Of a stretch of DNA of 64,000 bases, positions 32,839 through 43,261 are shown one piece after another. The translations under genes were made by a program, and so were the position numbers. The first letter of the stretch is position 1. Each line of letters begins with the position of its first letter. A model generated the notes under the pieces. That model was not told the origin of the DNA. It searched no databases and saw nothing but the letters and a program-made list of their open reading frames with translations. Source of the DNA: Rhytidiadelphus loreus. Lineage: Eukaryota > Streptophyta > Bryopsida > Hypnales > Hylocomiaceae. The DNA lies in NCBI GenBank assembly GCA_947034895.1, contig OX344764.1, forward strand, positions 50,821,348-50,885,347. The letters run 5' to 3'.

Positions 32839-35800
32839 ATGAGTTACGAAGAGATGTATGATGCACCGGCTAGACATGATGCACCAGTTAATGTTACAGA
32901 GTCTATTGTCGCACCTGCGTTGGATGTCGAAGAAGAAGGGTCTCTCAATCCCTTTGAATCAAATGCAAGACCAAATCCTACGCCTGATTCAGTAGATTCT
33001 ACTGGAACAACGCTTGAGAGAAGGAGGAACATGCCATCTGTTTCTCGGCAAAGAAGCATGGATGAATCATTACAGACGGGCCGCAGACAAGAGTTGGATA
33101 GGTTGTGGGCTTCTTTCTTTTACGAGGCGAACATTTCATTTAATGTTGTGCGCCACCCGGCCTTCGTGAATGCTGTTAAACAAACTGCAGCAGCTGGATT
33201 CGTGTACCAACCGCCACCGTATAATGCGATTCGCACGAAAATGATAGATGTTAAGAAGGCATCGGTTGAAGCCATGGTCTCGGAGCGGACGAGGGTTTCA
33301 ATAAGTCAGTATGGAGCGACAATTTGTTCAGATGGTTGGTCCGATACTAATTCGCGGTCGTTACTAAATATGATGTTGGTGTGTCCCGCCGGGGATGTCT
33401 TTTGGGGATCAGTGGATAGTACTGGGGAGAAGAAGGATATATCTTACACGACTGAGACGATGGCACGATACATTGAGGAAGTTGGGCCTACCAACGTTGT
33501 GCAATTGTGTACGGACAATGCTGCAGTCATGACGGGGGCGATGGCAAGGTTGGAAGAAAGGTACCCTCACATTTATAGGCAGGGTTGTGCGGCACACATT
33601 TTGGACTTACTCTTAGAAGACTGGGGAAAGGATCAGAGAGTAAAGGAGTTGGTAAAAAAGGCTTCATCAATTGTGAAGTTCATCAAGAAATACCAACATA
33701 CTTTGGCGTTGTTTCGGAGATTTGCACCAAACAAAGTGTTGAGACTTCCAAGCAAAACACGTTTTGCCACAAATTTCTTGATGATTGATCGTTTGGTAGA
33801 CTGCAAGCAAGTAGTGCACAACGTGACATTGGATGAGACATACATGACGTTCGAGTTGAGTTTGCAAAACCGCAGAAATGGACATTTCATTATGGGCAAG
33901 GCCAAACTTGCAAGGCAAGATATCCGTTCAGAAGAGTTCTGGATTCAGTGCGACAATTTCCTCCATATGGTAGAACCCGTGCTGCTTTGTCTTCGTCATT
34001 TTGATGGAAAAGTCCCGGCAATGCCGAAAGCTTTAGTAATGATGACAGCCTTGAAGGAGCACATTTATTCTCTCAAGAATGCTCCATTTTTCCTTGATCC
34101 AGTGGTGGCAACACGATATGAGAAACAATTTGATGCTCGCTGGAAGTTGATGATTACTGACCTACACTATGCGGGGGCACTACTAAATCCATACTTGAGT
34201 GACGTGGAGGTTATTCATAACAATGGCTACGCGAAGGGAGCTTTGAATCGAGTCATACGAAAACTGAGCGTACCATTGAACGTGTCAGTGGTGGAAGCAA
34301 TGCAGGAGCTAACTCAATTTGAAGAGAAGACAGGTGCATTCGATCCTTTACATGAGGCTCCCGATATCATTGAATGTCAATTATTGCCTCATCAACGGTG
34401 GAATCGTGTGGGGGGCAATGCTCTTCTAAAAATTGCAAAGCGAATTCTTGGTTTGACGTGCTCTGCATCTTCGTGTGAAAGGAATTGGAGCATGTATTCC
34501 TTTGTGCACAATAAAGTGCGAAACCGCTTGGCCACGACAAAGGCGGAGACATTGGTGTATATCTACGCGAATAACAAACTTGAACGTCAAAAACGTGGAC
34601 ACAACCTAGCCATTTTTTACGACCAGATGCTTGCAGATGGAGACGATGAGGACGAGCGTGATGGGCCTTTGTCTTCAGGGGAAGAAGACGACGTTGTTCC
34701 AGATTTTATGAGAGAAAGCGAGAACCGCAGGGATGAAGAGGATCGGTTGCGCAACAATCCTTGGAATGCAATGGTTAGGCTGCCACATAGTCCTCCACGA
34801 CCAATATACGGGAATACATTTGATTTTAGTGACAATGGGTATGTTTCTCCTGGAAATTCATTTGTACGCAGTCCACCGCAGAACGTCGTGCACAATATGG
34901 ATGCAATTTCGCCGGCACATGTATCACTGAGGAGGGAAAGCACCCCCGACAACAACAACGAAGGCGTACCTATTTCCATGGCACCCGTAGAGGAAGAAGC
35001 TAGATCTCCAATATCAACTAGTTCGCCTCCAAATATGGCCCGCAATTTAAGAAGCAGTGCACAAGTTCCAATGAGAAGCGAACATGAAGAAGAGGCCATC
35101 GAAGTCAATGAAGTTGTACACGAGGGAATACCAAATCCCGTTGTATTGAACGCATCTACCCTCGGAACAACTGTTACTACAGATGATGATGATAATGTGC
35201 CATTGGCATATGTTATGAATCGAAGTCGGAATGTGCCGTTGAATCCAAAGACGACTACAAATGTGGCAACAGTGAGGAGGTCTACCCCAACCCTTCCAAC
35301 AAGGCCACCGGTGCGTGGAGGTGCTCTACGGACGATTGATGAAGAGGTTCACGGCTCAGCTCCACAACCCACTCAACCTTCATCCGTGTCTGGCCCTGGC
35401 AAATCATCATTAGGAATCCAGGGGCGCAACAGTAGAGGCCAGAAAAGGCGTATTAGGAGGGTTGACGAGAGGGGACCTCGAAATCCTAAACGACCCACTC
35501 AAATTGTCCAACGGTGTACCATTGGAGCGGGATGTTCCACCCAGAATGTTGGACAATCAAGTAGAGGAAGGCGACACCCTGCATCCAACATGGATGGAAC
35601 TACGGATGCGTTGAGGCTCACGAAACGACTTGTGCAAACTGAAGGGTTCAGTGGTGTAGATACAGAAGTTCGAAATCTGAACTCAGAGGTAGAGCGTGAG
35701 GTACAAATCGAAGTAGTAACAAGGGAAGATGATGAAATCGAAAGCTCGGGCGACAACAGGAGCAACGAAGAGTCTTACGAAGATACAGACCCTAATGCTG

Positions 35801-35841
35801 ATGAGGTGCCGAGCGATTCCACATTCACGCCTGGTGACTAG
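32839..35841 (+). CDS. hAT-family transposase (DUF659 and hAT dimerisation domains)
   Basis: A 1000-residue ORF. A DUF659-type core at about 125-275 includes CSDGWSD (catalytic Asp165) and CTDNAAV (Asp226), followed by the hAT CxxH motif (Cys250, His253). The C-terminal hAT dimerisation region has SCERNWS (catalytic Glu547) and VRNRLATTKAETLVYIYANN. All three DDE residues are present. Residues 600-1000 form a long acidic, Pro/Ser-rich tail not usual for the family. Without the BED segment the DNA-binding domain is missing, so activity depends on whether the TGA at 32797 is bypassed. It would mobilise the 13929-36921 element by excision and reinsertion with 8-bp duplications. Located near the right end, read towards it. 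Confidence 0.93.
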   Translation: MSYEEMYDAPARHDAPVNVTESIVAPALDVEEEGSLNPFESNARPNPTPDSVDSTGTTLERRRNMPSVSRQRSMDESLQTGRRQELDRLWASFFYEANISFNVVRHPAFVNAVKQTAAAGFVYQPPPYNAIRTKMIDVKKASVEAMVSERTRVSISQYGATICSDGWSDTNSRSLLNMMLVCPAGDVFWGSVDSTGEKKDISYTTETMARYIEEVGPTNVVQLCTDNAAVMTGAMARLEERYPHIYRQGCAAHILDLLLEDWGKDQRVKELVKKASSIVKFIKKYQHTLALFRRFAPNKVLRLPSKTRFATNFLMIDRLVDCKQVVHNVTLDETYMTFELSLQNRRNGHFIMGKAKLARQDIRSEEFWIQCDNFLHMVEPVLLCLRHFDGKVPAMPKALVMMTALKEHIYSLKNAPFFLDPVVATRYEKQFDARWKLMITDLHYAGALLNPYLSDVEVIHNNGYAKGALNRVIRKLSVPLNVSVVEAMQELTQFEEKTGAFDPLHEAPDIIECQLLPHQRWNRVGGNALLKIAKRILGLTCSASSCERNWSMYSFVHNKVRNRLATTKAETLVYIYANNKLERQKRGHNLAIFYDQMLADGDDEDERDGPLSSGEEDDVVPDFMRESENRRDEEDRLRNNPWNAMVRLPHSPPRPIYGNTFDFSDNGYVSPGNSFVRSPPQNVVHNMDAISPAHVSLRRESTPDNNNEGVPISMAPVEEEARSPISTSSPPNMARNLRSSAQVPMRSEHEEEAIEVNEVVHEGIPNPVVLNASTLGTTVTTDDDDNVPLAYVMNRSRNVPLNPKTTTNVATVRRSTPTLPTRPPVRGGALRTIDEEVHGSAPQPTQPSSVSGPGKSSLGIQGRNSRGQKRRIRRVDERGPRNPKRPTQIVQRCTIGAGCSTQNVGQSSRGRRHPASNMDGTTDALRLTKRLVQTEGFSGVDTEVRNLNSEVEREVQIEVVTREDDEIESSGDNRSNEESYEDTDPNADEVPSDSTFTPGD

Positions 35842-36360
35842 AGTACTAGAGAAGTAGACAATAATTATAGTTATAGTTATAGTTATAATTATAGTTATAA
35901 GGTTTTAGCTTATATGTTAGGTAGCAAATCTTTGTAGTTCAAGCTTTGAGCCTTCATCCTAATGTGTAAGGATTTTGTAATGCTTCATCAAGCATATGAG
36001 CATATTAGAGTGAAGGACAGATTACCGGTTTTAAAATATATGTTGAGTTCTAATTGGTAGGCAGTTAGGTGATGACTGCAACGAGGTTATAAAAGTGCAA
36101 TGCAAGTATGGCTACATTTGAAGTCCGCCTGAAAGCAATATCGATGACTTATTAATATAATCGTTGTTGACATTATTATTGTGGCCTTATACTGGGTGAA
36201 TTTTTGGGATTAGAGAAGTTTGTCCAATTTACATTTCATGGGCTCTATTATTTGCGCTTGTAAATTGTAAACCCCAATATAACGTAGCACCTAATTCTGC
36301 GCTTATAAAACATCTATGTGACGTGTTACTTCAAAGACTGAATATGCCAAACTCAAATCC
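35842..36360. other. 3' flank of transposase gene
   Basis: Starts with a (TATAGT)n-like microsatellite at about 35862-35900, then AT-rich sequence. Probably 3' UTR and spacer. No gene seen. Confidence 0.5.
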
Positions 36361-36365
36361 TAAAC

Positions 36366-36732
36366 TGAACCTACGGTCGCCCTGGAACATGCGGTCGCTG
36401 TCTGCTGCTCCGACCCGCAATCGCCTTGTAACCTGTAGTCGCCCCTACCTGTCGGACCCGCGGTCGCCCTCAGTACCCGAAGCCGCGGTCGCCCCTTCAC
36501 CCGAAGTCGCCCTAAAGCCCCTGACCCGCAGTCGCCCACTCACCCGCAGTCGCCTTCAAGCCTAAACTCGCAGTCGCCTCTATTTTTTCCACCCGAGGTC
36601 GCCCCTTCACCCAAAGTCGCCCTAGCGCCCCAGACCCGCAGTCGCCCCTTCACCCGTAGTCGCCTCAATTTTTCCACCCGAGGTCGCCCAAGGCAGACCT
36701 GCACACGCCCACACCTGCAGTCGCCCATGCTG
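36366..36732 (+). repeat. ACCCGCAGTCGCC array 7 (right subterminal)
   Basis: Units ACCCGCAGTCGCC, ACCCGAGGTCGCC and ACCTGTAGTCGCC reading outward towards the right terminus, the mirror of the outer half of array 1. No gene follows within the element, so here the array is purely subterminal. Confidence 0.9.
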
Positions 36733-36921
36733 GCTGTCCACGTCAGTTCCGAAGCCCTACCACGTAGGCAAAATCTATTTACCATGGGGTAAAATTTTTT
36801 ACCCCTCCGCGATGCGATGTCAAGTAAACTCGACACTTCATGACACGCGACACGCGACACGCGACGTCAGACGTCATACACGACGCCTAAACCCAAAAAT
36901 ATGTCAAACAAGACAACCCTG
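36733..36921 (-). repeat. Right terminus of giant hAT element
   Basis: Contains a GACACGC triple repeat (about 36843-36862), GACGTCAGACGTC (about 36864-36876) and the terminal CAACCCTG. It ends at 36921, with the TTAGAAAG duplication at 36922-36929. Mirrors the GACGTC-rich left terminus. Confidence 0.75.
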
Positions 36922-36929
36922 TTAGAAAG

Positions 36930-37169
36930 ATATGGCCATTAATAAATTGACTCAAAATATATCAGTATATCTTAAACTTATAATTTTATTATATTTTTAT
37001 TGTGAAAGCTATAAAACAAAAAAAATGGTGGGCTGGATGGGAATAAAAGATATCAATTTGATATCTATTATAAATAGTTTGATATCTTTTATAAATAATC
37101 ATATTATTTTTTATTGATGTACGTATTTATTTATAAAAAATTGCGATAGACATTAACTATCAATGTTAT
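36930..37169. other. AT-rich spacer right of giant hAT element
   Basis: Short remnant of the original loop between the inverted-repeat arms. Small repeats of GATATCTATTATAAATA type. No gene. Confidence 0.5.
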
Positions 37170-38528
37170 ATAAAATCCATAGATGATCATGATTGAGGAC
37201 AAGAAAACAGTACTCACTATTGGAGGATAGAACCTGGTATATTAGATGTCGAGTTGGAAAGCAAGCTATGTCGGTTCCCTAACACAAAGACATTACAATA
37301 TTAAAAAAGGTAATCTATCTTAGTTACCTTGGAATGTTCACACTAGATGACAACAAGAAAAAGTTAGAGATTGTGTACTTTTGCTAAGACTCCCTACCTA
37401 AAACCAATAGACTAGAACCTTAATCAAACCTTGATGGGCCTTAAGAGAGCTTGTTTTTTTCTAATGCTTAGTATACCTAGAGCATAATAAGCATGCATTC
37501 CAATGTTGAAAATCAACACAAATTTCAGAGTAATTAATATGTACATTTGTAATGTGTTTTTCAAAATTGGAAAGGTTAGAATGTCTAGTTTCACCCAAGG
37601 TTTTAAGCCTAAATCTTACCTCACTTGAAACTTTGCATCACTACAAATGTAAAGAAATCTTTGAGTACCCATGAACACAAATCTCCCAAATTTGATCATG
37701 TCAAATGTGTGTCTTGTACCATCACTCCAAAATGCTCTAATGTCCCATGTTTCATCTTTTGTCCCATATGGATATGAATATAATATAAATACAATGTGAA
37801 TTACAAATATGAATACAAAGATACAATATAGAAGTATACAAATAAAAATAGATAAAATCAATTATATGTGCATTCATTCACAAAATTATTTATAATTTAT
37901 AATTTTCATCTTAATATTGACAAATCTAATACTTTTAAAAAAACAATTTGACAATCCCATCCATTATTTCACCCATTTTTCTTCATGCACATACCTGGTA
38001 GATTGTGGAGAATTTGGCTAGGTCAATAGAATTCAATTTCTCCAAATGAATGTCCTACTTAGTTCAACTCATGTGAAATGAAAAGAAATGAAAATAAGGG
38101 GCGCTTCACACTGAGTATGTCCCAAGTCCCAACTCTTCAAGTTCTTCTTCAAGGCCAAATCCAAACTTTCTTTGGGTGTAGAAGGTGAATAAAGGATATC
38201 ACATTTGGGACTTGGGATTTCACAATGTGAAGGCCAAAGTTCCAATCCTAAATCTCAGCTTGTTTCAAGTATAATATTTTATTACAATTAAGTGCACTCA
38301 AAAGGTCAAAAAGTCAAAATCTCATTTTTGGGTGACTTTCATCATCAAATCTACATTAGACAAAATTTGGCAAAATTTCAACCCACTAGGATGCTTTACA
38401 TATCGTGATTTTCTCCTCATTTTACATTTAAAACATTTGGAGGGACTTAGGGCCTCTTGCCATGTGAGTAGGGCGGGCAAAAGAAGCTCAAAAGTGAAGA
38501 CCGATTGTCTTGTCAGCCTTGGTGAGAT
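37170..38528. repeat. Right arm of inverted repeat, proximal segment
   Basis: Reverse complement of 9055-11145 without the 725-bp element, whose empty site lies at about 37665-37675. Short ORFs (37616-37861, 38332-38613) mirror those of the left arm and are not supported as genes. Confidence 0.9.
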
Positions 38529-41431
38529 GCTTTTGGATGTGTTAAGTCAAAGACCTTTAGGGATCAATTGTACAATTGTTAATGAGTTCACTTGGTATCA
38601 CAATTTTTTTTAAAGTGAAAATATTTTCGTAAAATTAGGTGCTAGAACTATTTGGACATTTTGACATTGTTTTCAAAAATATTTTTACTAAAAAAATGAA
38701 AAGTAGGGTGGATGCAAGAAACACCAAACGATTTAGGGAGCGTTCTGCCAAAACTGTGTTTTTTCTGCCCAATACTACTAGTACTACTAGTACTGCAAAA
38801 CGGAGCAATCTCAGCCGTTGATCCGAAAAATCAACGGCCAATAGTACTTTTGAGTACTTTATAATACTGAAATTGTACTACTTAAAAAAAATGACAGTTT
38901 GTCACAGAAAGTAGATAAAATTAAGTATAAATTAATAATAATTAGAAAATCATGAATAAAAAAAAACTAAAAATTGGCCATTTGTAGGGACTTGATAGTG
39001 ATTACATTTCACCAAAATCTAAAAATTGAAACCATCATAAATGTTAGGAGCGCTATGGGCAAGGGACCCCTATTTGCATGCATGTTGAAGACAAAGAATT
39101 GTGTTTTTTTGAATGCCCTTTGGTGGGCACATGCCCTTCTATTGTGGCAATAGCCCACAACAATCCTAGATGTACATCATCATTTTTGGATGCTCCACAG
39201 TACTAAAACCCCCTAAAACGCAAAGTGTGACAAATTAGGTAAATTATAATTTAATTAAAGGAATTTTTTTCAAAATTTCTCAAAAGTAAGGAATCTAAGG
39301 ACTTCGAAGTTAGCCATCTCCAATAAAAATTTCAAGTACGTGGACTTCATTTCCCAAAAGATATGGCAAATTGCATCTCCGTCATTCCAATTGTGACGCC
39401 AAATAGTACCGGTGTTTCTTGCATTCACCCAGTAAAAGAAGAACATTTCAATGGTAATTCTTTAAATAATTTTTATATTACAGATGAAATTCAATTTCTA
39501 ATCAATAAATTTTTGTAATATATTAATAATATAATATATGATTTCAATTTTAGAAAAATACAATTCTAATGAAAGGAGTCCTCGTATTCCAATTTATATA
39601 CTTAAAATTTATAAAATTTTAGTCTTTAGTCTAGAGAGCAATCAAAAGGCATAAAAAAAATCTAAACTTGATTGAAATTTCTTTTATACTTTTAATGTGT
39701 AGATATTTATATTGAAATTTGAAAGCTTATTTATAATGATTCTAGTAGTCTATTCCTATAATCAAAAAGTGTTAATTTATATTTTTTCCTAATCAAGGAA
39801 GGTTAAAAAACAATATGTTATCTAAGGTAATGAATTCAATTTCTTGGCTAAAGAAGAAGGAAAAAATGTAAAATAAAGAATAAAAAATAGTACAAGTGTC
39901 ATATAGGATCCATATAAACATGAGGTGAGTTTTATCTTCTAATGTGAATATTTCTATTTTTTTTAAATTAAATTATTCAAACTATATCATATTTAATATT
40001 TCTTCTAATTTTTAGATTTCTAAATATAAAAAACATCATATACAAAATGTGTTTAATTTATTAGCAATTGGTTATTCAGTTCAATTTCATACAAATTGTA
40101 TTTCTATTAGGTACAAAAATAATTTATCATAGAAATCTTATTTTTTCACAGGTTTTGGATGATGAAAATTAAAAATCAGAAACTATTGGAACATTGTCTC
40201 TTTAACAATAATCACTATTAATACCTTAATAGTAAAAAATTCATAACAATGTACTTAGTCCTAAACATATAATATTTTGCAAATGTTGTGTTTTGTAATG
40301 CATATTAAATTAGGTACTCTGAGAATTATTTTCTTTCAATTTGGTCAAAGTTGTTTTTAAGTAGAATAATACAAATTGTTCATTATTGACTAGTATTGCC
40401 TAGAATTAAGAAATTTACTTTTAGATAAAAGTATTGATGTTTTCACCCTTAAATGTTTTTTGAGTTTTCACAAATCAAGTGAAACTCAAATTTTAGACAA
40501 TCTTACAAAAACAAAATATTACCAATAGATATTCTATATTTGATGAATTTCCAAGGAGAATTGCTTCAAAATTGATTTGAAATAAACATTTAAATTATTT
40601 TCTAAATTTGACCATGTGAAAAAATTATAATCTTGATGCTTAAGACCTTGTCTTTTGATGCAAACATAAAAAAAATAAAAAATAAAGAAAATCACATTTT
40701 AAAGCATATCTTCATTATGTCCCCTACCTCTTGTACATTTAGGGTTATCTCAGTGATCATCGAACTCAAATTGCAGATGCCGTACAACTATATTAGCTAT
40801 CATGTCTTATGAACATCGTATTTTCTTTGACAAAGGTGCTGCACATAAAAACATGTCAGTACTCTAAACTCAGAAGATGAACACACAGAATGCAACTATA
40901 GTGCACGAGATTTTACAGTCACGACCAGTTGCATGCAAAAGTCATAACCCGGCGATTCAAGCACTTGACTGAAAATAAATAAATAAATGAGGAAGAAAAC
41001 TCTTCTGATGGCCTTCTGAATGAAAACCCTCTTGGAAAAATGCAAACACAATTCACTTCACCTTCTCATGGGGTTACCAAAACTCCAGGAAATTTGAACA
41101 TTGCTCAAACGCGAACACACATCGAACTCAGACTTCAACACATGCACTGGACACACCGTTTTATGAAATATATGAGATGAACTGTGAACCTGATGTTTCA
41201 TTAAATGTTGTGCAACTAGGGTGGGTGAAACCCAAATGAAGGGACACCTCGATCACACTAGCTTGGCCGGATCTGAGACCAGCGCTTCTGAGAACAATTA
41301 ATTTACTCTTATGCTAAAGAATCAGAAGTCGTATATTAATTAGACCCCGTCTTGCAAAGAATGTTGATACTAACTGCCAAGGGACATGATGTTCCCAAAC
41401 TAGCTCTGATCAAATGTTATGATCTATTAAT
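38529..41431. repeat. Diverged copy of germin 3' flank unit
   Basis: 38529-40600 is a direct, diverged copy of about 47450-49350. About 40060-41431 is a direct copy of about 6200-7567 beyond gene B. The 725-bp element (38706-39430) is inserted in it; the paralogous empty site is at about 47595-47635. No gene recognised. Confidence 0.75.
38706..39430. mobile_element. 725-bp TIR element with 4-bp TSD (copy 2)
   Basis: Starts GGGTGGATGCAAGAAACACC and ends GGTGTTTCTTGCATTCACCC. The 4-bp duplication AGTA lies at 38702-38705 and 39431-39434. Same length and orientation as 9914-10638, with scattered differences. Non-coding. Confidence 0.9.
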
Positions 41432-42097
41432 TTACATGCGGAACTTCTTCTGGATCATGTCCACCGTCTGCTCGTCGGTGCGGAACGCCTTCTCCAACAC
41501 CTCGTGATTGATGTCAGGAGTGAACAAAGCGGGGGCAATCTGCTGCACGCCGGGGTTCTGGCTGCTCAAAGCGGCGAATGCCAACGCAGGACCCTTGCCC
41601 ACGTTCAGCTGGAAGTGCACCAGGGCCTTGGGGAACACGAACAGCTCGCCTTCCTTGAGGACGGTGGCAAACAAGGTGTTGTTGGTGTCCACGAAACCCA
41701 CGTACAACTCGCCCTTCACCACCAACAGAATCTCGGTGGCTCTGGGGTGCGTGTGCGGGGGGTTGATGCCGCCCTTGGCGAAGTCGATGCGAGCCGCGGC
41801 GATGCCCAAAGTGTTCAATCCAGGGAACTGTTGGACGAAGGCGGGGGTGACTGCGGCGTTGTTGGGGTTGTTGGTGTTTCCTGGGTTCTTCAATCCAGCG
41901 AACGTGAAGTCGTCCGCGGAGACCTGGTCAGCCGGCTTGCAGGTGAGTCCATTGATGGTGAGTCCGCTCTTCAAGTCTGCGACGCAGAAATCCTGGAGCG
42001 GATCCTCGTCCGCTGCCATGGCGAGCATGGGCACCATCGCCACACTCATCAAGACGGCCACGGTCACCCACAAGCTTCTGCGAGTCATGATGGCCAT
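41432..42097 (-). CDS. Germin-like protein C (secreted Mn-cupin)
   Basis: A 221-residue paralogue of A and B. Signal peptide 1-28, Cys38/Cys53, metal ligands His115, His117, Glu122 and His161; box 1 has Pro114. It differs by Val-Val in the LLVVKGE stretch and by a Lys near the C-terminus (QKKFRM). The frame is open upstream to 42484, but the start MAIMTRR is the one shared with A, and the TATA box at 42297-42302 puts the extra codons in the leader or upstream of it. It is the mirror partner of gene A across the inverted repeat, while its flanks form a direct repeat with gene B. Apparently functional. Confidence 0.95.
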   Translation of the reverse strand: MAIMTRRSLWVTVAVLMSVAMVPMLAMAADEDPLQDFCVADLKSGLTINGLTCKPADQVSADDFTFAGLKNPGNTNNPNNAAVTPAFVQQFPGLNTLGIAAARIDFAKGGINPPHTHPRATEILLVVKGELYVGFVDTNNTLFATVLKEGELFVFPKALVHFQLNVGKGPALAFAALSSQNPGVQQIAPALFTPDINHEVLEKAFRTDEQTVDMIQKKFRM

Positions 42098-42296
42098 GTC
42101 GAGTAGATCGATATCAGTCCCCTGAAGCTGCTGGAATTTAAATTGCAATCCTGATCGATGAGTTGTGGAGTTCAGCTTGGTGCTTGAGTGTCGGGCAGTG
42201 TCAGTTGTGAGAGATGTAACAGTGTCCAGGGAGATGGCTGCGGAAGCTGGAGGATGTGGAATATTGCTGTTGTTACAATTTCTTGGGTTGTGAGGG

Positions 42297-42302
42297 TTTA
42301 TA
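42297..42302 (-). promoter_or_regulatory. TATA box of germin-like gene C
   Basis: TATAAA on the minus strand within the conserved germin promoter block, about 200 bp upstream of the start codon. Confidence 0.75.
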
Positions 42303-42448
42303 ACCATCTCAAGGCGTGACTGGTGAAGCGCGTTATCCAAGACGCGGGGTGGCTGAAAGGATAACTCGGAGGAAGTTCGGAAAAATCCTATTACTCTAAT
42401 CAGACGACCAAGGAAACGAGGCAGGCTGCAGGCAGGGTCCACAGGGCC

Positions 42449-42676
42449 AAGGTGAATTGACCCTCTCATTGCTCCTCCAGGCAAACCCTGGAATTTTTTA
42501 TTTGCAAGGCTTAATTTTTTTTTGAAATTCTGAATTCATATTTGCAATCAGAGGCCCCAAATTACTCTGGGGTGAAGCAAGAATCACCAAAAAAATTGGC
42601 ACAACATAGGGGGCTTTTTTTTCAAACCAACGTTTTCAATTGACCGGGGCAATGAGGGGGTCAATTCTCCCTGCGC
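42449..42676. mobile_element. GAATTGACC-type MITE in gene C promoter
   Basis: About 228 bp with ends AAGGTGAATTGACCCTCTCA and GAGGGGGTCAATTCTCCCTG (inverted repeats). The octamer CCACAGGG occurs on both sides (about 42439-42446 and 42681-42688) and may be an 8-bp target duplication. Gene A's upstream region, otherwise homologous, lacks the element, so it inserted after the duplication. Confidence 0.8.
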
Positions 42677-42689
42677 GGACCCCACAGGG

Positions 42690-43011
42690 GGATTCGTGAG
42701 AGCCGAGAGTATCGACCGGGTCCACTGGATTTCCGAGAGAGGATTTCTGACGTGTGAGTCGCGAATGCGGTCGAGGCGCGGTTGTGAATGGAGGAAGATT
42801 CGGATGCCACTTCGAATTCCCGACCACCACGCCAGGGCTCCGTGATCCTTGGAGTTCAATTTTTCGTCTCTTTCCAAGTCCGTTGAAATCTTCGTCAAAC
42901 TCTTCGTGTCTTTAACGTACTCACGAATCCTGCGGGGCTGCTCTCCGCAGGAGCCGGTCTCCATTGAGGAGGAGGACGTCCACTGCAGGTCCGAGGGCGA
43001 CCAAGCTACAG
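42690..43011 (-). promoter_or_regulatory. Distal upstream region of germin-like gene C
   Basis: GC-rich. About 42690-42860 is the reverse complement of about 3430-3600 upstream of gene A. The ORF 42584-43066 reads through two MITEs and this region and is not conserved in gene A's copy, so it is not taken as a gene. Confidence 0.45.
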
Positions 43012-43024
43012 GCGCCTGGAGGGC

Positions 43025-43250
43025 CGGCCAGGGTGAAGTGACCCCCTCATTGCCCCTCCAGGGCAAACCCTGGAATTTTTTATTTGCAAGGCTTAATTTT
43101 TTTTGTGAAATTCTGAATTCATATTTGCAATCAGAGGCCCCAAATTACTCTAGGAAGATGCAAGAATTACCAAAAAATTGGCACAACATAGGTTTTTTTT
43201 TTTCAAACCAAAGTTGACCGGGGCAACGAGGGGGTCAGTTCTCCCTGCAC
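43025..43250. mobile_element. GAATTGACC-type MITE (second copy)
   Basis: Starts CAGGGTGAAGTGACCCCCTC and ends with its near-complement GGGGGTCAGTTCTCCCTG. The interior matches 42449-42676 closely. GGCC lies just outside both ends (in GGAGGGCC and GGAGGGCC), perhaps part of a longer inverted repeat or a duplication. Confidence 0.8.
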
Positions 43251-43261
43251 TTGGAGGGCCA

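Larger units (their letters stand above)
13929..36921. mobile_element. Giant 23-kb cargo-carrying hAT transposon
   Basis: The left end reads CAGGGTTGTTCG and the right end, on the opposite strand, CAGGGTTGTCTTG, giving a 9-bp perfect terminal inverted repeat. Perfect 8-bp duplications TTAGAAAG lie at 13921-13928 and 36922-36929. An 8-bp duplication, CAGGG ends and an internal hAT transposase (32599-35841) are the three hallmarks of the hAT superfamily, and the duplication fits the nTnnnnAn preference described for the Ac branch. Subterminal regions are rich in GACGTC/CGCGAC motifs and in arrays of ACCCGCAGTCGCC pointing outwards. Inside are six genes: three paralogues of an unrecognised family, a protein kinase, a spliced gene and the transposase. 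It sits in the loop of the large inverted repeat. Typical hAT elements are a few kb, so the size and cargo are exceptional. Confidence 0.9.

Noticed and set aside
42584..43066. 160-residue ORF upstream of germin-like gene C
   Set aside because: It runs through two MITEs and promoter sequence; the counterpart near 3430-3600 does not encode it.
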